A stretch of 64,000 bases of DNA from contig JAGMWU010000038.1 in the NCBI GenBank assembly GCA_018697195.1, positions 965,921-1,029,920 of the forward strand, given 5' to 3'. Below are positions 13,501 to 25,500 of the stretch, piece by piece. The DNA is from Certhia americana. Its lineage: Eukaryota; Chordata; Aves; Passeriformes; Certhiidae. The notes under the pieces were generated by a model, which was given only the letters and a program-made list of their open reading frames with translations, was not told where the DNA came from and made no database searches. Position numbers and translations under genes: made by a program. The stretch's first letter is position 1. Every line of letters begins with the position of its first letter.

Positions 13501-16500
13501 AAGATTCTGTAATATAACGAGAGACACAGTGATACAAGTCAGTCACATTTTATATCATCACTTTTAACATACAATTATTTTTTCTTTATTCCCACGTAAT
13601 TGCCTGTTTCTAACAGCAAAAAGCAATGAGAGTTCACACGGTCCTCAAGTTTCTTTCTATTCAACACTAAAAATACAAAACGCTCTGCGCACATAAAAAC
13701 TCAATCCTAATAAAAAAAATGGAGCAACACTTGAAATATTTTTAAGCTAATTTTTTTTCATAGTTTTTTATACAGTTTGGAAGTACTGAAACAAGTATTT
13801 TCATTGCTCTTGCAGTTTTTTTATCAAACAGACATGGCTGATGATGACAGAACTGATTGGATGAAGGTAAATCAAAGTATCTGGACAAAAGAGAAAGGCT
13901 AATTTACAGAGGAAGTAAATTTAGATCTGACTTTAAAAACTGTTATATGCTTTAGAGCTGAAGATTGGTGTTTGAAAAAGAAAGTTTCCAGGTCAACCAC
14001 ATAGATTATGCTGCATTAAAAAGGGATTTGTTCCAAACTAAGAGCTTCCCAAAGCTGCCCTGCTGTTCCTTAGTGATAACACTCCATCAGAAGAAATTCT
14101 GTTCTTTCTGGAATGAAATGGATGCTGCCTTCTCATAAATACATCACAACTGCACATTAGCATTGACAAAATGTTACTGTAATTGTGGCCAATTATTTAG
14201 ATCAGATCTGCTTAACCCAGTGGGGCCCAGGCTGGAGCCTGAGCAGCACGCCCTGATGTCAAGGGAACTCTTAAAGGAAGACAACAAAATGTGTTTATAA
14301 AGGGCTCTAGCACTTGACAGGAGGGAAATTATTTGTTAGATGGCAGAGATAAAGCACAACCAGTTTAAATATTTTCTAGCCTTCTAGCTATTCTTGAAGT
14401 ATTTTCTAGTTTAAATATTTTCTAATATTTTTCCAGTGCTCAGCAGTCCAATTGTGTTACTCTGGAGAACGCATTCCTCACTAAGATTCCAAAGTCAGGA
14501 GTTTGTAAGTGCAAATGAAAAGGTGCTTCAGAAAGTAGACAATTTGGAGGAGAAAGACTCAGCAAGTTTTAAAAATCCTCCTCTGCACAATGCTCTTCCT
14601 GGTGACTAAGGAAGCCTCCTGCCATGAGCTGACATGGATGCTCCAACAACTCCAAGAAAACTGGGAGGATTTACACTTTCAGCTCTGCATTTCAGATAAA
14701 ATAATAAAGATAATTTACCCTTTGTTTTCTTCTGGCCTTTAGAGGCACATGGGGATGGAACTGGGGCTCCTGCTCAGTGACCTCAACCAGCACCAGGTCC
14801 CATGGGTGCCCTGGAACTGGTGCTGGGAAACTGATCCAAAGGGCTGGGACACTGCAGGCTCTGCTCTGGGCCAGCTGCAGCTCCTCTCTGACAAACACAT
14901 TGAAACCCACACGCATTCCAGAGCCACGGATAATACAACAATGACTGATCTTCTCAGCTGCAGCATCACTTCGGGGACTTTGAAGTTGATAAACTTGTGA
15001 TTCATGTCATTCCAATGCTCCTGCACGAAACTCTCCTCAACTTTTAACACTTCCTATTCCCAGTTACAACAACTGCAGCTGCCCCTTTCAAGTGAGCGAG
15101 GGTAAGAAAGTGAATGAGACAGAGGAAAAAGGAAGATCCCTTTCCCACTGCAAAGGTCTTTCTGCAGCACAGGCTGAAAGGAGCATCTGTTGCAAACATC
15201 TGTTTAAAGCAGGGAGGAAATGGCACTTTTGGCACATCCTTCCTAGATGGAAATCATAACTAGCTCTAAGTACCAATCCTAGGGATTTAGAACATATTTG
15301 CAGTCAATTTGGGTGTCTAAGAATGTCTGAATTCTGGTAACGGGAGTGTTTCTGAAACTGAGCTTCTTACAAAATGGGTCAACCTGCCGGATTTTTTTCT
15401 GTCCAACCCTAGGGGAGCTGACATTCCATTTTTACAGAATTAAAGAACGGTTTGGGTTGGAAGGGGCCTTAAAGACCATCTTGTTCCACCCTCCTGCCAT
15501 GGTTAGGACACTTTCCACTGGAGCAGAGCCCACTTCAGCCTCTCCTGCTACCTGGGTTAACCACTGGGTGACAAAATGCAGGAAATGAACATCTTCAGAT
15601 CTTCCCTGTGACAATTTGGGCAATAGATGTGACATTGTCACATAGGGGTAAAATGCGACTGACAGCAACACACACAGTCACACACACACACTGTGTTTGA
15701 ATAGGTCTGACCTGACAAAACAAAGCTCAAACACACAGAGTCACAGAACGACAGGTTGGAAAAGACCTTCAGGAGCATTGAGTCCAACCTCTGACTAATC
15801 CCCACCTTGTCCCCAGCCCAGAGCTCTCAGTGCCACCTCCAGCCCTTCCTGGCACACCTCCAGGGATGGACACTCCAAACCCCCCTGGGCAGCCCCTGCC
15901 AAGCCCTGAGCACCCTTTCCATGGGGAAATTCCTGCTGCTGTCCACCCTGAGCCTGCCATGGCCCAGCCTGAGGCCGTTCCCTCTGCTCCTGTCCCTGTT
16001 CCCTGGGAGCAGAGCCCAACCTGGGGCTGTCCCCTCCTGGCAGGGACTTGTGCAGAGCCACAAGGGCCCCCCTGATCCCCCTTTTCCCAGCCTGAGCCCC
16101 TCCAGATGACTCTCTAGAGCTCCACTGCCCTGTCAGGAGGGAGAACCTTTCCCTTCCTCACAAGCCTCAGGCAGTGACCTGCAGGGAATGTCAGCCCTTG
16201 GCTCCCTCACTGTCCTGCTGCAACATCCACTCCAGTTCACCAGGATCCTGCATCCGAGATCTGCTCTTGTATCATGGACTTGATGAGATGTTACCAGAGC
16301 TCCCAGGCCTTTCAGTACTTCCATTATCTCTCTTTCATAAGCATTTCTGACCTGTCTGGGGGCATTCCCAGCTGTGCCATTACTGATGGCTGGGATGAGC
16401 CACGTGTCATCCTCCATCACTTTGGCAGGATTTGCACATGTGAGGAAGAAGAAAACCCCACAGCACAGCCTGGCCTAATCCTCCTGTGATCTGCCCAGGG

Positions 16501-19500
16501 ATAAGAACCCTCTGCCTTCAAAGCAGTGCCAGAGTCAGGTTCTTCCCCAGGGAGAAATTAATTTATTCTTCTAATTCATTGATTAACTGTAATGTCACAT
16601 GTCTGGATTAAAGCACTGAGCTCCACAAGGCCTAACTTAACCTGGGAAGGAACCAAACCCTCCCCTGCCACAGCTGTGCTGCTGTTTCTCTGAGCACCAG
16701 CTCAAGTCTCCCTATTCCACAACCCAACCCACAGCCCTTGTATCCCAAAATAAAACTCAGTATCTCCACAAGCTGAAATTCTCCCAGCCATGCTGTGCCT
16801 CAGCACAGGTCTGAGCACACAGGGATCCCAAAACCAGGCCCCTGAGCAGGACTTGCCTGGAGAAGAAGTGCTCTCGGACGTGGATCTCTTCCTGGAAGGG
16901 CTGCAGCTTGTGCTCTCCGACTGCCTCTGCAAGGGCTTGTCCTGGCTTGGCAAAGTGCCTGCAAGGCAGATCAGGGAAAGGCACAAAAAACATCCTTTCA
17001 GTCTGGCTGTGCCAATACAACACCAAAGGCTCAATCTGAGGTTACCTGCTGTGACTTCAGGAACACCTGTGTGCTCCCATGAACGCAGGGGAAGGATGGA
17101 AAGGAAACACCAAGCAGGGATTTCACACAGGCCAATGGCAGAGGTACACAAGCCAGGAGTAAAGCCATGTAATATTAGCTTGTATGTGAGAAAAGAAAAC
17201 AAACCACCACATAATCCTACTCTCAACTGAATTCAAACTCCCTGATTTTCAGAAGAGTTGGAAAAGACCTCTGCAGATTACCAAGACCAACCACCCTGCT
17301 CAAAACGGGATCAGGTTGCTCAGGGCCACCACATTCCATTGGGTTTTCCACATCTCCAGTGACACAGACTCCATGATCTGCCATTCCCTCAGCCTCACTG
17401 CGAACATTTTTTCCTTCTGCACAAACAGAATTCCCTGAACTCCAGCAGGTCTCCTGCTACTGGGCACCACCAGGACCAGTTTGGCTCTTTTTTCTTCATT
17501 CTCTGACACCTGGAACATGGACACACTGGGAAGAGCTTCCTTTGTGCATCCTCTATTCCAGGCTGGTGAATCCCAATTCTCCCAGACTCTCTGGATGACT
17601 GATCCAGCTCTCCCAGGCTCTCTGGATGACTGATCCCAGCTCTCCCAACCTCTCTGAATTACTGATCCAGCTCTCCCAGGCTCTCTAAATGACTGATCCA
17701 GCTCTCCCAGGCTCTCTGGATGACTGATCCCAGTTCTCCCAGGCTCTCTGAATGACTGATCCCAGTTCTCCCAGACTCTGTGAATGACTGATCCCAGTTC
17801 TCCCAACCTCTCTGAATTACTGATCCAGCTCTCCCAGACTCTCTGAATGACTGATCCAGCTCTCCCAGGCCCTCTGGATGACAGAGGCTCCAATCCCCAG
17901 GTCATTCCTGTGACTCTCCACCCGACTCACTGCAGCATGTTTGTGTCTCTCTTGGCCTGGGCAGCCCAGAGCTGGACACAGCACTCCAGGTGTGGCCTCT
18001 CCAGGGTGGAGAAGAAGGGAATAACCTCCCCCTCACCCTCCTGGTGATGATCTCCATAAGCCAGCCCCTGGTGCTGCTCCTCAGAGAGTCTCTCCAGCCT
18101 GTCCTGCCAGTGCAGGTCCCCATGTGTGCTGGCTCTGTCCCCTGCCATGCCCACTGTCCCACCATTCAGGGCACTGGGAAGGAGGTGAAACAACGCTGGA
18201 ATCCAGACTGATCCCTGGAGAACACTGAGTGGATTTGTGCTGCTGATCCCATCCCTCTGTGCTGGATTCTAGAAAAGCAATCCCTTCCCCTCCTTAGGCA
18301 GAACTGCTCACCAAGAACTGCAGAAAGGTGAACAGCTAAAAAAAATTTTAAAAAAAATTTCCCAAGATTTTAAAATTCTTTAGATTTGTGCCTTGCTGTG
18401 TTGCTTCTCCTTTTCAAGATCCTGTCACAATACAAATCACAAATATTTCTGCTCCAGTCCATCATGGCAAATCTGTAAAAGCCCTGGTACCTAAACAAGT
18501 GTGGATGATGATTATCTACACACAGACCAGCTCTGGATTTTAGGCACCTGCAGAACACGTTTCTCCCTGTGTTCTGAGCACACGTGGCTTGCTGGTACTT
18601 GCTAAATCTTTGGATGATATCACCAGGCAGCAGGAAGCACAATTATCTTTCCTTGAGTTAAAACCAATTTTAGAAAGATACAGGAATCCCACGACTGCTG
18701 CAGGGTGAAGGGACAGGGCTGGGAATGGCAGCTCTGCAGAGAACACAAGCAAAGACCTATTTCTGTTTCCCTTTTTACACATAAATATTTTCTTACAGTA
18801 AACTGCTTTATTTTTCTAAAATTTCAACTTTTAGAGAATCCCAATTACTCCTGAAAGCAAAGGCTGTGGGAGTCATGAAAATGTCATAGAAAAAACCTGG
18901 TATTGCAGTTATGAAAATGCTGAGATATTAAAAACTCAGATCAGTATAAAACCACAGATAAGCAAAAATGCACATGGCAGTGCGAGAGGAGAATGCATAT
19001 CCTGAAAATATCTAGAAGACAAAATCCAGGATGCAAAAAAAACAGATTTGTGCTGCTTCCCTTCAAAATATGGTTCATAATGAATGAGCTCTTTGGTTCT
19101 GAGCTCTTCCCTCCCTTCCTCACAGAATCCTCCAAAAGGTAACAGCAGGACACTGAAGTTCTGCCCAAAATCAAAGCCCAGAATTCTTCCTCTGCCCATG
19201 GCCTGGGGCTTCAATGCCTCAAGGGAAACTCCAAGATGTGTGATCCTGGATGAATCCTTTTCACCAGAATCTCTAGAAATATCTCCTTTTAGATGCTCTC
19301 CTGCCTCAAAGTTTGGAATATTTTTTTATCATGGGCACTCTCAGATCCTGATATAACACCTGTGACTGGTGGAGGGAATGAAAAACAACACCTTTCCAAG
19401 GATTCCAACCTCTCAAGAGGGCAGAGGGACAGCTCTCTTTTTCATGAAGGCTCTCCTCAACAAGGGCACCATCACAAGACTCCAGGACACTGTCTCAGGC

Positions 19501-22500
19501 TGCTGTTCCTGGCAGATTTCCTCAAAGCATCCTGCTGTAGGATGGTGCTGGTGGGCTCTTCCAGCACCTGTGGTACCTGCTGTTCTCACCACACACAGGG
19601 GAAGGCACCTGCAGCAGAGCTGAGCTGAGCTGGGCAACTGCACACGTGCTCAGCACTGGCAAGAGCTGTCCTGGTTCCAACTGGGACAGAGGGAATTTGT
19701 CCCAGTGGCTGTGCCTGGTTCAGAGTGAGGACGTTGCTGGTCACACCCCAATGTTTGGTTGGTGCCCAGCAGTGCTCACCCTCAGCCCAGGACTCTCCAG
19801 GGTCCCCTGGAGCTGACCCCAGCTGCCCAGAGGATATTCCACACCTCGGAGTGTCCAACCCAGAGGGGGTGGCCGGGATCCCCCAGTTGGGGATGGGGAT
19901 GGGCACTGGCTGGGGAGTGACTGCACTTGTGCTTCCTGAGCTTTATTCACAGACTCCTGGAGTGCTTTGGGCTGCAAGGGACCCTGAAGCTCATCTCATG
20001 CCATCCCCTACCATGGGCAGGGACACTTTCCACTATTCCATGTTGCTTCAAGCCCCAGTCAGTGCTGGGGACTGGCAGCAGGTATGGAGTAACTGTACCA
20101 GGCCTCACTTGTGCTTCTTGGGCTTTATTTCCTTCTGTCCTTTTCATGACAACTATTACTACTATTACTATTATTATACATAATTTTATTTCAAATATTA
20201 AAGAGTTCTTATCTCAACCCACAAGTTTCACTTTATTCTGACCCTCTGCCCACTCAGCCCTCTGGGTTTAGGGAGCTGCTGAGCTGCCCAGAAGTTACAC
20301 CCACAGCAGGTCTGTCATTCCAGGGTGAGTTTTCCTCCTGAGGAACTCCAAGATACATGGAATTCATAAAGTCTACACTAAACAAGTACCCTGGGAGCTG
20401 GGATTGAAAACAGAAACTAAACAGCGGGAGTTAGTATTCGAAGTGGCAATGGGCTGTAATTCATAATAGGGAAAAAAAAGAGGGAGAAGGTTTTGGAGGT
20501 CGCAGGGATGGCCCAGTAATGCCTGCGCTGCTGGCAGGGGTGGCACATCCCGGGGGCTTGTCACTGCTACTGTCCGCGGGTTGTCACCACCGGTGCTCCG
20601 GGACCCCAGACCCCGCTGGGGGAACCTGTGTGACACCCTCCACCCTGCTCAGCAGCCCGGGACACGCTCAGCTCCCCCTGCCCCGCTCAGGTCCCTCCCG
20701 AGGGGACCTGTGTGACACCCTCCACCCTGCTCAGCAGCCCGGGACACGCTCAGCCCCCCCTGCCCCGCTCAGGTCCCTCCCGAGGGGACCTGTGTGACAC
20801 CCTCCACCCTGCTCAGCAGCCTGGGACACGCTCAGCTCCCCCTGCCCCGCTCAGGTCCCTCCCGCTCCACCGGGCTCGGCGGGATGCGGCAGAGGAGTGA
20901 CGGGGCCGCCAGGGGGCGCTGCTGCCCGCCGGTGCCGGGCCGGGAATGGGAACGGGAACGGGAACGGGCGGGAGCCCTCGGGACAGGGACCGGGACCGGG
21001 ACCCCTCGAGACAGGGACCGGGACAGGGACAGGGACTGGCACAGGGACAGGGACCGGCACAGGGACCGGGACCGGGAGCCCTCGGGACAGGGACCGGGAG
21101 CCCTCGGGACAGGGACNNNNNNNNNNGACCGGGAGCCCTCGGGACAGGGACCGGGAGCCCTCGGGACAGGGACAGGGACCCCTCGGGACAAGGACTGGCA
21201 CAGGGACAGGGACCGGGACCCCTCGGGACAGGGACCGGCACAGGGACAGGGACCGGGTGCCCTCGGGACAGGGACCGGGAGCCCTCGGGACAGGGAGCCC
21301 TCTGGCAGGGACTGACACACGGTCTGGGACTGCCCGGGTCACCCCAGGAGCCCCCAGGGCTGTGCCCGGTACCACCGCTGTCCCAGGGAAGGGACAGAGC
21401 GGCAGCAGCCTGGTGCCTGGCCCGGAGTTTGCAGAGGCAATGGAAGCGGTGCAGACACTTCAGCCACACCAATCCCCACCTCACAGCTCTTCTGAGGCTG
21501 TCCTCCTCCCCGCTGCCTGCCAGGACTGTACGGGCAACACACCGAGGCCACAGGAATTGTAAGCAGCACATCAAGGCACACCGAGGCTGAGTTATGACTC
21601 GGCATCAGTTGTCCAAAACAACTCCCGATGTGAAGCTGCACAAGTTCAGGAACAGCGCCTGGGAATTTGTGATGAACAGGCAGCAGTGTCCTAGGAAACT
21701 CCCCTGGACAGAACAGCTGAGCCTCGTGACCTGCACTGCTGTGGCTGTGCCAAGGTCACACAACAGCCCCAGTGTGGGAACCTCCACCTGTGCTTCACCT
21801 CCCGGGAAACTCCGACCTCCTCAGGAGTCCCGTTTGCACAAACAACCAGCACAGCTCTTTTCTAACACAACTCAGACGTGGGCAAACCTCTGCAAACATC
21901 TGTCATCGGCCAGTATTGTAAAAAGAATTTGTTCATCCAGTTGGGCCGGGTTTACGTTCAAAAGGCTGTGGAGGCGAGGTGGATTTTCCACATGGAATAC
22001 TCTGAAATAAAGCACCACAAACATTCCTATGGATCCCCAAAACCCATTCTGGATGGGTTCCCTGATGCTGACCTGACTGCTTATTCCAAGTCCTTGATCC
22101 AGCACCTCTCCACCTGTCACCTAAACTACATCTGATTTTATAAACAATCTTCCATGCACCAGAGGTTTTCCCTTTATCTGTGCCTTTCTTTTAATCTTCC
22201 ATGGTCAGAATCACCATTTGGCACCATGGCTAAAACAAAAAACGCCCCAAACACAACATGCAAACTGACATGGATCTAAAACCCCCAAATCTGGCATTTC
22301 TTTTTCCTGAGGCTTTTCAACCAGATGTGATTTAAATTCTCCAAGCGGTGTGGGGTTCTGGGAGCTCCTTGGGAATGAGCTGGACACTGAGCCAAACACC
22401 AACCTCACAAAACAGCCAGGCTCCAGGTGGGAATGCACTGCCTGGAAGAGATATCCCACACCTGAGGAATAACTCAGACTTCCTGGGGCAGGGATCAGGC

Positions 22501-25500
22501 AGAGCCTTCACCAAAAAACATCTCTGCTCTCCCCCTCCCTTGGGTTACTCCTCACACAAACCTAGGTCAGATTATTCACTGCAAAGGAAAATATCTCAAA
22601 ATTTCCAGAGCTGCACAGGTTCCCACAACCAATTCACTCCTCAGAGCCAAATTTAACCCTCTGAGTGACCCAGCACTTGGAATTTCTCTTTCCATCACTG
22701 CAGGAGAAGCAATCTCATGGCCCTGCTGCCTTCCCCACACTCCACTCACCACCTCAAGTAATTTCAGCACCAGCACAAAGAAATATGAATTTGTCAAAGA
22801 TCCAGCTGCTTCCAGCTGCCCTCAAAATAAAGAAGGAACACATAAACCCCCCCCAAATCAAGAGAAAAACCCTGCCCACACACAGGTGTGCAGAGCAGGA
22901 GGTGGCAGGAGGCATCAGAGCAGGAGTATCCCATGGGAAGGAGCAAGATGAGAGCCAGGAATGTGAGGAGGGATAATTCAGTCCTGGCAGCTGGTTCTTG
23001 CTCTGTGAAGTATTAGTCACAAGTGGCTTTGGACAATGATTTAAACTTCAAGGAGAATGCAGGCAAGAAGAGGAGGGAGAAGCAGCTCAGGCTTCCTTCA
23101 CGCACTGGGAGCAGGCAGGAGCACAAGCCACACTTGCCCTTTGCAGGTTATCTTTTCTTTTCATTAATATTATGCACATAACAAGTTCCTGTTCCTGCTC
23201 CTCCTGTTCCAGTTTTGCTCGAGGCTGTCAGATGCATTTCCCAACTATGAATAAATTCAAAATTTCTAGGTTTGGTCTCAGGCATCCTCAGCATCAACCC
23301 CAGCTGTTATGAGGTGTTGCAAGAGGCCTCAAGGCAGGGATTGAGAGCAGAGATTGTCAAATAACCAAAATGGAGTCACAAAAAGAATGGAGTTACTAAA
23401 AGAACATTTGCTTAAATGGAAACATTACTCACAACAGTAGCAACAACAGCTGGTCTGAACCAAACCAACCAAACTTCAAACCAAACAGAAACACAGCTTT
23501 GAAAACATCAAAAATTGTAAGAAACTTTCTGTCCTTTCTCCAGAAAATTAAAATGGTATGGAAAAAGCAAAGACCTTTGCATAAGAAAGCATCCTTAGCC
23601 AGTAAGGAAGCAAGAGGAGTCTGCTGGGAGGAGGGACAGTGCTGTGGGTGGCTCTGGGGGAGATCCCGTGTCAGTCTGTGCTGACACTGCAGGAACAGAA
23701 CCCTGAGTGAGGGCAGGGCTGGAGCCCAGCACTGATCCCCACAGAGCCAAAGCCCCACCTGCCCCCTGCTCCAGCCATCTTTGGTACAACAGAACCCAGC
23801 AAGACTCGTGGAAAGCAGGTCCAGCCTGAGCTCCCTTACCTGACAGTGGCTGCAGGGCTTTCTCCAGGGAAGGCACGGGTTCCTTCCGCAGGGGCCGGTT
23901 CAGAGACGTGTCCTGCCCACTGAAGAGTCCAGGGCTCTCAGGTAACTTTTTCCGTCCGTTGGTGCTGGCAGAGTTGGTGCCTCTGCAGCTGCCTATTGCA
24001 CTTGTGAAAAGGTTTGTGTGTTCATCGCTGCTGGCCAGCTCCGAGCTGGGAGTGAATCCCCCCAAGGACAGAGCGGGGGAATTTTCGGAGCAGTCTATCT
24101 GCAGAGGTGTCTGCAACCCCAGCGCCAAGGAATTAGACTCCGAAGGCTCTCTCCTGACCCACTGCTCATCTCTGCTTAGCAAACCCTTGGAAGGTGACAG
24201 GTGAGGACAAGACATGTGGCATCTGTGTTTCTCTTTGTGTTTGTACCTCTCGCCAACAGCCTCCTTGCCAAACCTGTAGCGCTTCAAGGACTCCAGAACC
24301 GTTCTGGAGGAGCTGTTGGCCGTGATGGTGTCCATGGAAACCTGGGGCTGCTCAGAGGAGCGGTGCTCCCGGTGCTTGTGGCGGTGCCTGTGCTTGTGTT
24401 CCAGCATCCAGCCATAGGCCATCTCGGGTGGGACGCTGGGGTACGTGCTCATGGACAGCAGCGGGGTCCTGCTCGTGGTGAGGAAAGCTTCCTGGCGCAA
24501 GAGTTTATGCTTCTTCTTGTGGTATTTGGTAGGGTTGAGGAGCAGGTGGCCTGTATGCATGTAGGAAGGTGGGGGCAGGGGGGTAGTGAAAGAAGGAGAG
24601 GGTGGAGGAGGGTAAAGAGTTGGAGGGTACCTTCCATAATAACCTAATCCTATGGGAGCAGCTGCCAGGGGAGAAGGGGAGTAAGGCATGCCATAGGAGG
24701 GGTAGAACCCGGTGCTGGACAGGGGAAAGCTGAGGCTATGCATGAAGGGCATTTCTGCCATAGCTTCCCGCATTTTTGGAGGCCTGCCTCTCTTTTTCTT
24801 TAAATCAGGTTTTCTAATGTAGTGCAAAGGATCTAAAGGAAAAGTAGGGTGGGTGTAGAAACTATTGAAATTTATCCTAAAAATGGTAGGCAGCAAATCT
24901 CTGGGTATAAAATGGTGACTTCTGTGGGTTATTCTAATTTCACTTAATCGACTTATTAACTCCTCTAACTCAGCAAGGAAGTCGGGGTCCTGCCTCCCTC
25001 GGAGCTGCGGGTACTTCTTTTTCCTTTTTCGCTTCTGCCTCTTCATCTTGTCGTAGCTGAGGTAATCGTGGCTGCGGCGCTTGCACTTGTGCTTGTGCTT
25101 TTCCTTCAGGTTACTCAGCACGGTGGAAGTCTCGGGTGGGATGAGGGACACGTGGTCAAACGAGTGCCTTTTCTTCTTCTGCCCGCAGAACTTCTCCGCT
25201 CGGTCGGAAGTGCTGTTGTTGTCCGTGCCTATCCCGCTGTCGCTCGGGATGGTCTCGTCGCTGTGGGACTCGCTCACGGGGGAAGGGGTGGCCTCTTTCA
25301 GCGAGGTCAGCTCGCTCAGGTGGGAGGGGGAGTTGGGCAGCAGCGTCGGTGGGGACAGCCTCCTCCTCCCCTTGGCTGCTTTCTTCATGGCCAGCGTCTG
25401 GACGACGCTGCCCTGCCTGGAGTGGAGGTGCAGGTAGGGCACCGAGCTGGGCTCGATGAAGCCCGCGTCGCTGCTCACGGGGCTCTGCCCCCCGCTCACG

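Larger units (their letters stand above)
12935..16856 (-). other. ASH1L: ASH1L intron 4
   Basis: Holds the solo LTR at its exon 5 end and two reverse CR1 fragments near 15.4-16.1 kb. The GC-AG intron type is set by the exon 4 donor. I see nothing identifiable in 13405-15430, including short open frames near 14740-15050 on minus that lack recognisable similarity. Confidence 0.78.
16959..23839 (-). other. ASH1L: ASH1L intron 3
   Basis: Contains the CR1 with an internal 31-bp array (17.2-18.2 kb), a CR1 tail at 19.9-20.1 kb, and a GC-rich island at 20.55-21.3 kb with two arrays, an assembly gap and a CTCF-like site. 18240-19940 and 21320-23840 hold nothing I can name. Confidence 0.78.

Noticed and set aside
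14739..15050. 103-codon frame on minus in ASH1L intron 4
   Set aside because: No recognisable domain, no conserved splice context, and length expected by chance.
20943..21310. Interstitial telomere repeat
   Set aside because: Units are GGGACC/GGGACA, not TTAGGG.
20813..21590. Several overlapping 200-codon frames rich in Gly-Thr or Pro-Val
   Set aside because: Hexamer array translated in all frames across an N gap.
23595..23839. Extension of the giant ASH1L frame beyond the exon 3 donor
   Set aside because: A strong CAG|GTAAGG donor at 23840 plus the phase match to exon 4 shows the rest is intron that happens to stay open.
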